NCBI RefSeq assembly: GCF_047675955.1
Contig: NC_132912.1
Coordinates: 17,458,500-17,522,499 of the forward strand
Origin: Chlorocebus sabaeus
Lineage: Eukaryota; Chordata; Mammalia; Primates; Cercopithecidae
Reading direction: 5' to 3'
Length of the DNA stretch: 64,000 bases
Shown: one piece after another, positions 34,335-47,353 of the stretch
Numbering within the stretch: the stretch's first letter is position 1
Layout of the letters: each line of letters starts with the position of its first letter
Program-made: the position numbers and the translations under genes
Notes under the pieces: generated by a model
The model's input: only the letters and a program-made list of their open reading frames with translations
The model's database searches: none
What the model was told of the DNA's origin: nothing

Positions 34335-35019
34335 GACTAAAATAGATAGCCTTTTATGAACTAGGAAGGACCACAAGGTTAGGAAAACAAAAGTTACCTA
34401 CAGATCGAGGGTACAGGGCATCTAGGATGGCAACTCTATAAATTCCCATGGCTGTAAGAAAAACCACACTCTTTCTAAACTCCCTAATAGGAGCTATCAG
34501 GCAATTTATCAGGCTGATTTATAACCCAGATAACCTTAGCTATGATTGGACAGAGGACAGCCTTACAAACATTGTTTGCTGGCAAGCAACTCCAGCAGAC
34601 CTTAAGCCAGTTTCAGCAGTTTATAGAGGCTGTGCACAAACTGTCTGTCTGTCCTAGAGTTCACCTTTTGACATAAGGAGCCGAATTCCACCTCATTTAA
34701 ATGCTAAAACCCACCCCAAAGTGAATATGGGATGTATGTTACATATGTAGTACATGAACTTGACTCCCCCTTATAAATATGCATAACTTTTCCCCAAAAC
34801 CTCCTGAATATGCTTGACTTTACCATGTAATAAAGACCATGTGAGGCATAAAACCCAACCTGCTCTTCCTCTCTTTAAACAGAGAGCACCTATGGTCCAC
34901 GTTGGAGACTCTCTTCCCAGTTTGCCAACTGATATTGCCAATAAAGCCCTCCTTTCTACTATTTTAGTCACCTCACAGCTCTGGCTACCACAAATAGCAA
35001 ATAAACTATACCTTTAACA
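34335..35019 (+). mobile_element. LTR-like block, probably solo ERV LTR
   Basis: Ends 'actatacctttaaca' at 35019 after a U5-like stretch with 'gccaataaagccctccttt'. Two polyadenylation-type AATAAA signals are present, and upstream 'cttataaatatgcataa' is TATA-like. The start is not defined and no target-site duplication was found. Open frames on both strands (66-69 codons) are by-products. Confidence 0.5.
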
Positions 35020-35440
35020 TTGCCTGCTATATTTGAAGACATTGAAAACAGCAACAGATTTGCTTTCTTTCCCGATGCCACTTTTAAAATGGAAAATAAT
35101 TCAAATTACTTCTCAACGACTTTAAGTAAGTTTGATTATTTTTATTGCCATGGTCTTCCCAGAAAGGCTTTGTTCAAATGACTAGTTATTTGAGGAAGTA
35201 TGAGGAAGCCTTCTGATATGAATGTGTAATCAACATTGTAGTCTAACTAGCAAGCCAGCATTTCCATTTTTCTCTGAGATAAAATTCAGTTTTGTTTCCA
35301 CCGACAAGTACTTATAATAAAATAATACACGATTCCAATCTTCGGCATAGTAAATATGGTAGTAAGGAACTCTTACCAAGTATTAGTTAAGGAATTCAGA
35401 TTAGGATTATGCTAGCTATCTTTTAACATCAACAGCCACA

Positions 35441-35492
<52 letters not shown>

Positions 35493-35836
35493 ACACACAC
35501 AAACACATGGGAAAAATACAGTCTTTTATTTCTCATCCTCCCACTAACAGATTGCATGCCTTTGAACAAGTCATAATACCATTTTTTTTATCTTTAAACT
35601 GAGGGAATTAGATTAAAAAAAAAAGTCATACATGCTCATAGTTGAAACAAACAATATACGAATTCAAATAATTTAAGAGAGACTATGCTTTCAAACTCTT
35701 GGATTGTGATTATTTTTCATGTACTCTTTGAAGTACAGAATGATTGTTAAGCCACTTTTTAATAAATTTGACATAACTTTTGTTTAAATGAGAACATTTT
35801 CAGAGACTTCTATCATACTTTCAATATTATTAGTTC
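35020..35836. other. unique AT-rich sequence with (CA)n
   Basis: (CA)n microsatellite at 35443-35503 with a few broken units. No gene seen. Confidence 0.6.
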
Positions 35837-36150
35837 GGCCGGGTACGGTGGTTCATGCCTATAATCGCAGCACTTTGGGAGGCCGAGGCAAGTGGATCAC
35901 CTGAGGTCAGGAGTTCGAGAGCAGCCTGGCCAACATGGTGAAACCCCGTCTCTGCTAAAAATAAAAAAATTAGCCAAGCATGGTGGCAGGCACCAGCTTC
36001 TTGGGAGGCTGAGGCAGGAGAATCACTTGAACCCCAAAGGCAGAGGTTGCAGTGAGCTGAGATCGTAGCACTGCACTCCAGCACTCCAGCCTGGGTGACA
36101 GAATGAGACTCTGTCTCAAAAATACATACATACATACATATATATATATA
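35837..36150 (+). mobile_element. AluS element with (TACA)n/(TA)n tail
   Basis: Complete dimer with an internal 'cactccag' duplication near 36078 and a small right-arm loss. The tail has evolved into TACA and TA repeats. Short target-site duplication 'ttagttc' / 'ttagctc'. Confidence 0.95.
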
Positions 36151-36333
36151 TTTAGCTCAGCTGCCCTCCCAACTTGAAATTTTCTATCAGCAAACATAGC
36201 CTTTGTTTTGATTACCAAGAAGAATTTCCCAAAATACTAAGAATGTAATGTGTTGGTATGAATGGCTGTTTTGTGTTGATGTATTATTTTCTATCTATAG
36301 CTCTTCTTTTCTTCCAATTTCATATATATATAT

Positions 36334-36475
36334 AGGGTCTCACTCTGTCACTCAGGCTGGAGTGCAGGGGTGTGATCACAGCTCACTGCAGCCTCAACCT
36401 CCTGGCCTCAAGCGATCCTCCAGCCTCAGCCTCCCAAAGCAATGGAATTACAGATGTGAGCCACCATGCCCAGCC
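36334..36475 (-). repeat. Alu monomer from arm-to-arm deletion
   Basis: Right-arm 'gtctcactctgtcactcagg' and 'tcactgcagcctcaacctc' run straight into left-arm 'gagccaccatgcccagcc'. The join lies in the 'gcctcagcctccc' motif shared by both arms. AluJ-like age. Confidence 0.85.
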
Positions 36476-38341
36476 TTGGAACTCTTAAAACTGATGAGAA
36501 AAGGCAAGGTAAAAGGTCAGAGGTGAGTAGAAAGACAAAAATGGGCACATCGCTTTAAAAAGCAATCAAAGCACCACCGATTTAAAGCAGAATGGAAACA
36601 AGTCACACAGCATTCTAGGCCAAGAAAATCTTGTCTATGACCAAAAATCTTTCTTCCTGATGGGCAACTTGAAACTTAGGATACTTGCATAGTTAGCAGG
36701 CTGTCAAGTGATATGCTCACATTTGGGCTTTTTGAAGTTTGATCGCCCATAATTTATGCCTTTTCTTTTCAAGCAGCAATCAGGTCATGTTGTTCTCTCC
36801 AGGATAATAGAGTTAAGAACACTTAGGGCAAGTCTTTAGTTCACATTTCACCCTGCAAAACGGTGCCTCCTGAGTAACAACTTTATGCCACTCCATGAAG
36901 AAGATATCTTTCAGAAAATTCAGTTGTTCCCGGTGATTTTAAGTGGTACAGCACGAAATAGCTCATCAAATATAGACACTCATCTATGGCGTAAGCTGCA
37001 CTTAGTCTGTGCAAGGCAGATGTTCCAAATCTGGATTCTGAGCATTTGTATTTTACCCCAGAAAGCTATCTGAATACAAGTGAGCCCACCACGCCCTAGC
37101 AATTGTGCAGAAAGTCACAGGGCAGTGGCTTACACGCTGTTCCTTAGAAGACATCTCAATCCCTTAGTAGAGGATCTATTTAAGTGCTTCGGTGCTCAGA
37201 AGATGTACAAGATTGCTGTTGTTTAAAAAAAAAATGTTTCTTCCCACCTTTAAGAGACACCCTAGAGGCCTATAATCAATAGAATGATCAGAATGGTAGA
37301 GCTATTTAATGCATACGTGGCAGAGATGCCTGGCAGACTACCACTGATTGGTGCTCCCTTTCTGTAGTACACACCTGTTGCTACAAGCAGCTGCACAGCC
37401 ACACACTCCATTCCCAAACACCCACCGCACATCAATGCTACTTGCATTTTATTAGACAAAACTCCCAACATGTCCCTATGTCCCCAACATCTACAGGGCC
37501 AGTACCAGATGGCACAGTGAGAATGGGAGTGATGTGTGCTCCCTGCAGGCTGCATGCAGTATCAGCTTTCTCTTTATTAGTAGTCACTCTTGGAGCAGCA
37601 AGATGGTTGAAAATGGCTTCATCTTAAGATGGAAGGAACCAGTATCCCTGAATCAACATCGCGGGGAAAAGCCACCCAGGAGGGTTGGTTGCCTGATAAA
37701 GAAGGAATATTTTGCACTGTGTGAGAGAGAGTAAAATTTTGTGCTCAGACTTCCGAGTTTTGAGAGATTTTGTTAGAGAAGTGCGTCTACTCTAACCAAA
37801 TGGTAGAAACTGAACAAATCAAATGTTACATTTTCTTGGGAGCCAGGACTCTTGGGGGAAATGAAAGAAAAGCATAAAAAAGAGAAGGCAAAACAACAGA
37901 AGCAGAAAAACCCAAGAAAAGGAAATGAGTTCATTTCCTGGGTCAGCACCTCTGAAGTATCTGCTCTTAGAAAAATCACTTCATTTATCTGAGGCAATGA
38001 GCAATAAGATGGACAGCTTGGATAGCCAGAGACATTTTTCTAAAACTATAAGCAAGAAAGATTACAAGTAATAAGTTTGCCATACTGAAAAATGAGCAAA
38101 CTAGCAGTGATAAGAAGGCTATAAAGCATTTTTAATACAGTATAATATTTTATCTGGGAGATAATGTACTAGAAAGAATAGAGCTACAGAAAAGCAGAGA
38201 AATATTCAAGGGAAAAGGATGGGGCAGGAAAAAAACAGAAAAGTACAGACTCAAGAGAAAGAGTCAAAGAAGTTAAAATAGGTTTCAAAAAAGTGTTGGT
38301 TTATAGATTTAAAATTTTTTTGAAATCTAGGAATTAAAGTT
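36476..38341. other. mostly unique sequence, no gene seen
   Basis: 37590-37730 ('gtatccctgaatcaacatcg', 'gcactgtgtgagagagag') may be an old unassigned repeat. Frames of 60-97 codons on both strands have no splice or family support. Confidence 0.45.
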
Positions 38342-38776
38342 TGTCAGGCCTCTGAGCGCAAGCTAAGCCATCATATCCCCTGTGACCAGCGCGTATACAT
38401 CCAGATGGCCTGAAGCAACTGAAGAACTACAAAAGAAGTGAAAATAGCCAATTCCTGCCTTAACTGATGACATTCCACCATCATGATTTGTTCCTGCCCC
38501 ACCCTAATTGACCTTGTGACATTCCTTCTCCTGGACAATTGAATCTCAGGAGCTCCCCACTGAGCACCTTGTGACCCCCACCCATGCCTACAAGAGAAAA
38601 ACCCCCTTTATCTGTAATTTTCCACTACTTACCCAAATCCTGTAAAACTGCCCCACCCCTATCTCACTTTGCTGACTCCCTTTTTGGTCTTAGCCTGCCT
38701 CCACCCAGGTGATTAAAAAGCTTTATTGCTCACACAAAGCGTGTTTGGTGGTCTCTTCACATGGACACATGTAACA
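38342..38776 (+). mobile_element. LTR7-family (HERV-H) solo LTR
   Basis: Starts 'tgtcaggcctctgagcgc', ends 'cacatgtaaca'. Contains 'taagccatcatatcccctgt', 'ccagatggcctgaagcaact' and 'gtgtttggtggtctcttcac', all typical of LTR7. A U5-like 'gattaaaaagctttattgct' replaces the usual AATAAA context. Flanks 'aagtt' and 'gagat' are not a duplication. LTR7 promoters can be active in early embryonic cells, but nothing here shows activity for this copy. Confidence 0.95.
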
Positions 38777-38804
38777 GAGATAGTATAAAAATGCTTTGAA
38801 AACC

Positions 38805-38950
38805 TAAGAAATACATTCATTCAATTATTTGTTTGTTCAACAAAACTTAATTGAGCAACTGCTGTGTGCTGAACCCTTGTGATTGGCACCAGGGGATAGA
38901 CACGTGAACAAGACATTGTCCCATTCATTTTGGAGCTCAAAATCTGAAAC
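38805..38950 (-). repeat. L2 LINE 3'-end relic
   Basis: 'tacattcattcaattattt', 'gagcaactgctgtgtgctga' and 'gacacgtgaacaagacattg' follow the reversed L2 end. Confidence 0.75.
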
Positions 38951-40196
38951 ACAGAATAAAGAATTATGGCACAAAAGACCTATCCCACTCATTCTCCTAA
39001 TGGCAACTGCCTAATTTCCATTTATTCAAAAAATACAGTTAAGACTAGGGGAGAAAAAGGGCACTTTTCCCTCCCACTATAACTCCATCTTTCTAAATCC
39101 TATTTTAGCAATGTGAAAGGGACAGATAGGCTGAAGAAAGAGAAGATTCTAAGTTTTTAACAGACCATGACAAAAATAGGGCCAGATAATTATTTCTAAG
39201 AAAATGAAATTACTTTTTTATCGCCATACACTGAATGGCTTTCCCCATTGTGCTCCCTAAGTCTGTAATAGCACACACAGCCCCTGACCATAGGCAATAC
39301 AACCAAAAAAATTAGTCTCCTGTGTGCAAAACAACACTTTTATAACAACAGGCAATTCATGCCTGCTCTCTCTAGACCTTTGCCAGAACAGAATACCAGT
39401 GCCGGCTAATTATATGAGCTAGCTGAAAATTGCATGTGTTTAATGGAAAGGCACCCCCCTAAAGAATTGCTGAGAAAAGGTCTTAGCACCCAAAACAAAA
39501 CAACAGAGAAGGAGTGAGAGGGCAAAAATGGGGGTATGGGCACCCGGCATTCTCATTAGCATACCGCAGTTAACCACTTTTGTTGATTCACATCAAAGAG
39601 TTGTCAAATTCTCTGCCTTGAAAAAGATGCCTTCCATGATTAGAGAATTTTCTCCCTCTCTCACTCAAGTGTTTTGCAAAAACTCAGATATCTGTCACTC
39701 TCAAGTTGAGAACTTCTGTCACTTTGGAAAGCAAAAACAGGTAATGTCAGAGATCACTGAAGAGAGTCAAAGGCAAGTTTCACTCACTAATTTGCACATC
39801 TGTCAAGCAGTATAGCCAGCTTTCCACAGGGTCCGGTGGAGCAAAGACCAGTTTGCCCGTTCTACTTTTCCTGCATCATTTTGTCACACGTCTGATGTGC
39901 GAAGGGTGCCACAAGAAGTTTGGAACTCAAGTCCCTCAGGAAAACCTTCATAAAGATCCTTGTAACACCCACATACCCAACAAACAACAAACAAAACAAC
40001 AGCTTCAACATCAAAACCGGCATGTAGTGCATCTCCAGTGCACGAACTACTTTAAGTCCACCCCCAAAATCAGTGACTTTATCTTGAAAGGGGAGAAGCA
40101 TTTGCAAAAGTGTTCATTCCAACCAGTCTATAGAAACCTAGAGTCCTGGCAGGAATGATGGCCTGCTCCAATCAGGGAATTTAAGAAGGGCTTAAA
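38951..40196. other. unique sequence, no gene seen
   Basis: Frames 39528-39815 (95 codons) and 39853-40158 (101 codons) on + are open in unique DNA but show no family resemblance, signal or splice context that I can support. Left uncalled. Confidence 0.5.
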
Positions 40197-40210
40197 GAAG
40201 GGACTTTTCC

Positions 40211-40491
40211 ACCAGGCGCGATGGCTCACGCCTATAATCCCAACACTTTGGGAGGCCGAGGCGGGTGGGTCATGAGGTCAGGAGATCAAGACCATCCTGG
40301 CTAACACGATGAAACTCCATCTCTACTAAAAATACAAAAAATTATCCAGGCGTGGTAGCACGCACCTGTAGTCCCAGCTACTGGGGAGGCTGAGACAGGA
40401 GAATCGCTTGAACCCGGGAGGTGGAGGTTGCAGTGAGCTGAGATCGCGCTACTGCACTCTAGCCTGGGAGACAAGAGTGGGACTCCGTCTC

Positions 40492-40520
<29 letters not shown>
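40211..40520 (+). mobile_element. AluS/Y element with tail invaded by a second Alu
   Basis: Complete dimer from 'accaggcgcgatggctcacg' to a poly(A) tail. Duplication 'gaagggacttttcc' (40197-40210) / 'gaagggactttcc' (40858-40870) encloses both this Alu and the next, so the second entered its tail. Confidence 0.95.
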
Positions 40521-40523
<3 letters not shown>

Positions 40524-40809
40524 CGGGCGCGGTGGCTCAAGCCTGTAATCCCAGCACTTTGGGAGGCCGAGACGGGCGGATCACGAGGTCAGGAGATCAA
40601 GACCATCCTGGCTAACCCGGTGAAACCCCGTCTCTAGTAAAAAATACAAAAAAAAAAACAGCCGGGAGAGGTGGCGAGCGTCTGTAGTCCCAGCTACTCC
40701 GGAGGCTGAGGCAGGAGAATGGCGTGAACCCGGGAGGCGGAGCTTGCAGTGAGCCGAGATCCGGCCACTGCCCTCCAGCCTGGGCGACAGAGCGAGACTC
40801 CGTCTCAAC

Positions 40810-40837
<28 letters not shown>
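40521..40837 (+). mobile_element. AluYR-type element (Old World monkey lineage)
   Basis: Near-consensus young Alu with the variants 'ggctcaagcctgtaatccc', 'gagacgggcggatcacgag', 'gctaacccggtgaaacccc' and 'gatccggccactgc'. These match the cercopithecid AluY subfamilies rather than human AluY. Inserted in the poly(A) tail of the preceding Alu; followed by an (AG)n run at 40838-40856. Confidence 0.92.
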
Positions 40838-40840
<3 letters not shown>

Positions 40841-40959
40841 AGAGAGAGAGAGAGAGTGAAGGGACTTTCCCCAAAGATCTAGGCAGGTTGTAGAGAAATA
40901 CAGGGACAATAGTAGGGGACTATTAACAGCTTATCCCTAAGTTGAAGGGTCCAGTGGAG

Positions 40960-41060
40960 GGAATGGGAGAGAGGGAGAGAGAGAGAGAGGGAAAGTAGGA
41001 GTGAAAGTGAGAGAGAAAGAGTAAGAATGAGAAAAGGAGAGGGTGAGAGTCCTAATAATA
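40960..41060 (+). repeat. (GA)n-rich purine stretch
   Basis: 'gagagagggagagagagaga' and related purine words over about 100 bases. Confidence 0.85.
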
Positions 41061-41128
41061 ACCTTAGCGTTTGTTCAGTGAGGCAGCCCTTCTTTCAGTC
41101 AAGGATGTAAGGAGTGTTGGGTCACACC

Positions 41129-41892
41129 TGTGAAAGGAAAATATCGGCCGGGCGCGGTGGCTCAAGCCTGTAATCCCAGCACTTTGGGAGGCCAAGACGG
41201 GCGGATCCCAAGGTCAGGAGATCAAGACCATCCTGGCTAACCCGGTGAAACCCCCGTCTCTACTAAAAAATACAAAAATCTAGCCGGGCGAGGTGGCGGG
41301 CGCCTGTAGTCCCAGCTACTCGGGAGTCTCGAGGCAGGAGAATGGCGTGAACCCGGGAGGCGGAGCTTGCAGTGAGCTGAGATCCGGCCACTGCACTCCA
41401 GCCTGGGCGACAGAGCGAAACTCCGCCTCAAAAAAAAAAAAAGAAAAGAAAAGAAAATATCTTGGGCCCCCAAAATCACTAAGGAAAACTCAAGCTGGGA
41501 ACTGCTTAGGGCAAACCAGCCTCCCATTCTTTTCAAAGTTACCCTCTGCTCGCTAAGATAGGTGCGTATCCGATTGCCTCCATTGGAGAGGCTAATCAGA
41601 AACTCAAAAGAATGCAACCGTTTGTCTCTCACCTGTGACCTGGAAGTTCCCTCCCCACTAGGAGTCTTCCTGCCTTTGCTTCAAGTTGTCCCGCCTTTCC
41701 AGATGTACTTCTTACATATATTGATTGATGTCTCACGTCTCCCTAAAGTGTACAAAACCCAGCTATGCCCGACCATCTTGGGCACATGTCATCAGGATGT
41801 CCTGAGGCTGAGTAACAGGTGTGTTCTCAACTTTGGCAAAACAAAGACTTCCTAAATTAATTGAGACCTGTCTCTGATTTTCTGGGTTCACA
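41129..41892 (+). repeat. 5' LTR of the provirus, interrupted by AluYR
   Basis: TG start at 41129 and 'ttcaca' end at 41892, about 450 bp without the Alu. Contains a 'gtacaaaaccc' TATA-position segment and 'ggcaaaacaaa' where a polyadenylation signal is expected. Its termini TGTGAA/TTCACA are inverted repeats, as in retroviral LTRs. Confidence 0.9.
41146..41452 (+). mobile_element. AluYR-type element in the 5' LTR
   Basis: Young Alu with 'ggctcaagcctg', 'gatccggccactgcactc' and 'ctagccgggcgaggtggcg', the Old World monkey AluYR pattern. Perfect duplication GAAAATATC at 41137-41145 and 41453-41461. One of the most recent insertions in the window. Confidence 0.95.
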
Positions 41893-42840
41893 TTTTGGTA
41901 ACCATGAAGGGATTCTGAGTGGAGATGACCCTGACCTCTCACAAATCTCCTTTTGGTGCCTGGTACCAGCATGAGCTAACTTTATAGCTCAAATCAATAG
42001 GACAATTTGCTGAGGTCTGAGAGCACCTTCCAGAGAATCCCTGATCTCCCAAAATCTGGTTGAGATCTAAAGTTTATTTTGCTGTACAACTCCTTTTTGG
42101 GGGACTTTACTTGCTTCCAACTGGAAGGCATGACGATGGAAGGCAGGTGCCTCCTTTATGGAGCTTGAGCTCCCTTCCAACAGGGAAGGTAAGTTTTGTT
42201 TCATTTGTTTCCTGCTTCTAGGATGGTAGAGAGCAGTCTACAGCTTGAGACCCATCACTAAGAAACTGGTTTGGGATTCTGTCTTGCAAATTACTTTAAA
42301 CAACAAACGTTAGTATTTAACAACCAGCTGGTGTTAATTTCTGCTTACACGTACAGCACTCAGAAATCATATAATTTGTGTGATCGTTAGTTTTGCTTAA
42401 TGGTTTTGTTGTTTGTTTCTGTCTTGGTCAAATCCGAAGAGGAACCCTAAATTACGGGGAACAAGGTCTCTGAAGTGGGAGGAAAATGGCCATCAAAAGG
42501 AAAAAAAAAGATTTTAAATTTTAACTACAAAAGGGGCTTTATTTACATAAGAAGGCCACCTTTTTGCCAGCCAGACCAAACTGAAAGAGCAATGGCTGTA
42601 CTTCTGAAATAGCAGCATTTTGTCCTAGCTGAAATATGTAATAAAATTTAAAAAATATTTTTTAAAGGAGCTCCACGGTTAAAAGTCAGCTTAATGAAAA
42701 AGCTAACAGCCAAGATATGTGTGTGTATGTGTATGTGTGTATGTGTGTATGTGTACATGTTTGTATTTGAAAGGCCTTCCAGTTTTGGGATTTTTTTTTT
42801 GTCTGTTTTTCTCTCCTTTTTTTTTTTTTTTTGTCTGTTT

Positions 42841-43137
42841 TTTTCCTTTTTCTTCCCAGTTAACTGAGTTCTGTTTTCACCTGATTTTTTGACTAACATA
42901 GTTACTGCAACACAGGTTACTCTTGGATTTTTAAGGAAGAGTGTAGTTTACTTTTATGTTTAATTTGACTCAAATAAAAACTGTAAAAGTTTTTTTTTTT
43001 TCCTTTTTCTTCCCAGTTGACTGAGTTCTGTTTTCACCTGATTTTTTGACTAACATAGTTACTGCAACACAGGTTACTCTTGGATTTTTAAGGAAGAGTG
43101 TAGTTTAATTTTATGTTTAATTTGACTCAAATAAAAA
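42841..43137 (+). repeat. 157-bp tandem duplication
   Basis: About 140 bases from 42841 to 42980 recur at 42998-43137 with a constant offset of 157 and no gaps. Only two substitutions are seen ('agttaactg'/'agttgactg' and 'gtttactttt'/'gtttaatttt'). The units are separated by a T-run. The high identity means the duplication is far younger than the provirus. Confidence 0.95.
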
Positions 43138-43562
43138 TGAAAGTGTCTCCCTCTAGTACCACCAGAATTTTTCTCTCTGTACCTTATGATGCAAATTTTG
43201 CTATTTGATTTTCACCTAAGTTGCTTCCTTTAATGTGCAAACTTAAGGCTATTTAGCTGACAACTACCTAGGGTTGTAAAACAGATTATCAAGAATCTGA
43301 AAGTCTATAATATGAAAAAAGGGGGGGTTATAAATCTATAAAATGTACTTCCATCGGCATGCCTAATACGTCTTTATATGTATTTAGGTGCCGTGTGCAC
43401 AATGTTTCACTACTAAAAATATATAAAAGGGCTCTAATTAATTGGCTTTAAAAAAAAGTACTTAAATCAGATACCAAAAAAGACTAGTCACATGCTTTTA
43501 AAGGTTATATAACTTAAGTAAAATCTTTAATAAATAAGCTGGCTTTAAAATTATTGGTAAAG

Positions 43563-43854
43563 GGCCGGGCGTGGTGGCTCACGCCTGTAATCCCAGCACT
43601 TTGGGAGGCCGAGGCAGGCAGATCACGAGGTCAGGGGATCGAGACCATCCAGGCTAACATGGTGAAACCCTGTCTCTAGTAAAAATACAAAAAATTAGCC
43701 GGGTGTGGTGCGGGCACCTGTAGTCCCAGCTGCTTGGGAAGCTGAGGCAGGAGAATGGCATGAACCTGAGAGGCGAAGCTTGCAGTGAGCCGAGATGGCG
43801 CCACTGCACTCCAGCCTGGGCAACAGAGCAATAGTCCGTCTCAAAAAAAAAAAA
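43563..43854 (+). mobile_element. AluY element inside the provirus
   Basis: Complete dimer. Duplication 'ttattggtaaag' / 'ttatcggtaaag' on either side. Confidence 0.96.
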
Positions 43855-44581
43855 TTATCGGTAAAGTAATATTATAAGTGTCTTAAGAATTGCCAGCATA
43901 CATTTTTGTTTGCATTTATTAATCAAGCAATTTCATACTTATCCTTGCCAAATACTGTAAGGTGTCAAAACTTGGCATGGGTTACAAAACTATAAACCCA
44001 GCCCAAAACAGAATGATCTTTGCTTGTGTAATTTTTAATAAGTAAGACATTGATATGGGTTTAAGGAAAATAGCTGCATCTCAAATTTAGTAAGATTATC
44101 ATAACTTCTAAACCTGTGGCTTTAGGCAGTCTAGTCCACAGACAATAAGGAGGTTTGTTTTGGGAAAGAACGGTTACCGTCTTTGTTTCAAAGCTAAACT
44201 ATAAACTAAGTTTCTCCCAAAGTTAGCTTGGCCTGTGTTCAGGAATGAACAAGGACAGCTTGGAGGTCAAGAGCAAGATGGAGTCAAGTCAAAAGTTTTT
44301 CACTGTCTCAGTTATAATTTTGCCATGGTGGTTTCATAACTTTAAATAATGACTATCACATTTTTCATAAACTAGGTAAACTATTAAAATAAATAATTAG
44401 GTAAATGTAATGGGATAAATACTTGTAGACAAACTGGTCATAATTTAGAATATAAAGTTGTATTACATTAAATAATAGATATCTCATTATTTGGGAATTT
44501 TCCAATAAGAGAAGTTTCAGTGATACAATTTTTTTTTAATAAAGGTCATTACATCCATGTATCTTCTTGTAGGTGCTTTTT

Positions 44582-44893
44582 TGTTTTTTTGTTTGTTTGT
44601 TTGTTATTTTTTTGAGAGAGTCTTGCTCTTATCCCCAGGCTGGAGTGCAATGGTACAATTTCGGCTCACTGTAACTTCCTTCTCCCAGGTTCAAGCAGTT
44701 CTCCTGCCTCAGCCTCCCAAGTAGCTGGGACTACAGGTCTCTGCCACCGTTTCTGGCTAATTTTTGTATTTTTAGTAGGGACAGGGTTTCACCATGTTGG
44801 CCAGGCTGGTCTTAAACTCCTGACCTCAGGTGATCCACCTGACTCAGCCTCCCAAAGTGCTGGGATTACAGGTGTGAGCCACTGCACCCGGCC
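44582..44893 (-). mobile_element. AluS element inside the provirus
   Basis: Complete inverted Alu with a (TTTG)n-rich tail, ending 'actgcacccggcc'. Confidence 0.95.
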
Positions 44894-47322
44894 TCTATAT
44901 ATGCTTTTAAAGTCCTTGTAACATTGACCTTACAGGGCTTAAACTTCTAGGTTTAAAAAGGACATCAAGTCCTGCTAAATCTTAAACACTGATGGCAATT
45001 AAAGCCTCATCTTCAGGCCCCATAGAAGATGCCAATCAAAATAAACTGCATGCCTGAGATACAGGGCAAGAAATTAAAGCTATTCAATGCCTCAAGGCTC
45101 AGGGACTACTGTGAAAGAGGTGGGCGCATAAGATTGTAAGGGCCGATTTTGAAAGTTAAAATAAGTTCAGTTTCTCTATAAATTAATCATTAGTGTCAAA
45201 GGCACACTGATGCAAAACTAGTATATGGATCCCTGTGTCAGATTAAGAAGGTTTTCTAGAAGCATAACCAACACCTTAATAAAGGTTATAAAGGTTATAA
45301 AAGGCTTATGGAAGTTATATTTTATAATCAAGATTAAATTTTATAGATTGTTTACAAAATTTTGCAGAACAAATGTAATTGGCTTCATGCTGTTTTTATT
45401 AGGGCTTGTTTAGAAAATTAAGTCTCTTTTCACAGAGAATGAAGGTTTTCACTTTCTTTTTTAAAAAATACTTGAATTATCACTTTGGTTAAATAAATGA
45501 CTTTACAATGACCTGTAATCCTATTTTGTAATATCAAGTGTTTTAAACCTTTGATATTTGACAAACTTTCTAAAATCAAATTATAAATTATGTCTTTTTC
45601 TAATCTAGTTAATCCTTTAAGACATTAGGTTCCTAAAGACCAAAAAATGACATAATTTGGCTTATTTAGTATAAAAATTATACAGGAAGCATTGTCAAAT
45701 ATAAAGTGGTATTTAGTTTTCTTTGGGCTGTATTTGTATAAATATATTATTAATATGTGTTCCAAAATTATGGGAAACTCCTATAATTCTGATATAACTT
45801 AGCGTTCATTATCAGTAATAATCATAATTGTTATAATCATTGTGTGCCACAGAGGTAACAAATTTTCTCATCAATTGTGTCTTTTGACTATGACTGCCTT
45901 AAAACTTCTTTTTCATCCACGGACAATTGTTGTCTTGTTGTGTTCCTCTTTAGAGGGTGGTTTTATAATCAGCTATAAAACTTCAACAGGTGATTTTAAA
46001 TGCAGATTTCTAATAACTTTGTAGATTGTGATATCAGAATGTAGGAAAAACTTTCAGAACTCGTGGAGAGCTAAAATATTCATGAGTATAAAGCAGAACA
46101 CAGGAATTAACTGCATAGACTGAAACAATCTTTTTGACTTTTTGTTTAAAAGTGTTTACTGATCCTTTGTTTTTTCAGACCCTTAAAACATTTCTTTTGA
46201 GCTACTGACAGCTTTTAACAATTTAGTATACTCCCATGAACAAAATTTGGAGCATATTTGTTTCTCTCTAACTGATTTCTCTGGAATTTGGAAACCATTT
46301 GTGAATATTCTTAACTTATGGCAATACAGCTATTTGCATAAGTGCAATAGGAATCTGTTTTCATTTGTAACAGGGCACATTGGAGAAATCGGTTATTTTA
46401 CCAAGGCTTTGCTTGGAATGCTGTGCTTTGGAGTCAAATTGACTTATGGAGCCAATAAAGCCCTTGGGAAAACTGGCCTCAAATTTTGTGTACACAGTCC
46501 CTGTACAGGGTTTCTGACCTGTGGTAAAAACAGAATGCCACTTTCTGACAGGCACAGAACTCCCAGGTTAAACTTGGAACCTCAAGAGGAGAGAAAGTCA
46601 TAAGTATTTGATGGCACAAATCCATGGCTGGGCTTGGCTTTTAAAAAGTCTTATCTGAGTTTCCTTCTATGGAACAAAGTTCCATCAAAGCCAATTTAAA
46701 AACCTATGTAAAAATAGTTATTCCTGCTGCACTATATACAAATAATTAGGCCAAGTCTAATAAGCAAACCAGTGCTACCATCATTTGCCTTTAGTAAAAT
46801 GGGAAACTGGAGAGAGAAAAAAAATATTTCAAAACGATAATATACCTGTTAGATTCTAGTCATGCCTAATTTTTTTTTCCATTTTTATTATTTTCTACAG
46901 TTTGGACCAAATTCTAATTTTTCTTGGCTACAAGTCTTCAAAATAATGTTTTCAATTTTTTTCTTTTTTTTTTTTTCCATTTTTCCTAATTTGGAATCAC
47001 TAACATCTAAGCTGTGCTTTCTTCAAACCATGAGAACTGAAGCCAGACAATTTAAACTTCAGAAGAAAATAACAGCAACCAATTTACATACATGAGCCAC
47101 TTCCGCATCTACCTACTAATGTATGGACTTCAGAGTAATGTGGCCTATATCGATTTTTCCAGGATTGTTCTTTTGTTTGTTGTTTTTCCCCCTTTCTCCC
47201 CCTAATTTTCTTTTCACAGGACAGGAGACTTCACAACCTGCTGAAAGGAACTTTCGGGACCTACCCATCTAGGAACAAACCATTCTAGCCATGAAAGATG
47301 GCAGATGAAACCTGAAACCAGA

Positions 47323-47353
<31 letters not shown>

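Noticed and set aside
39528..40158. Two adjacent plus-strand frames of 95 and 101 codons
   Set aside because: Unique DNA without splice sites, recognisable domains or codon bias that I can support.
46247..46603. 118-codon frame in the provirus interior
   Set aside because: No resemblance to gag, pol or env, and no motif; treated as chance.
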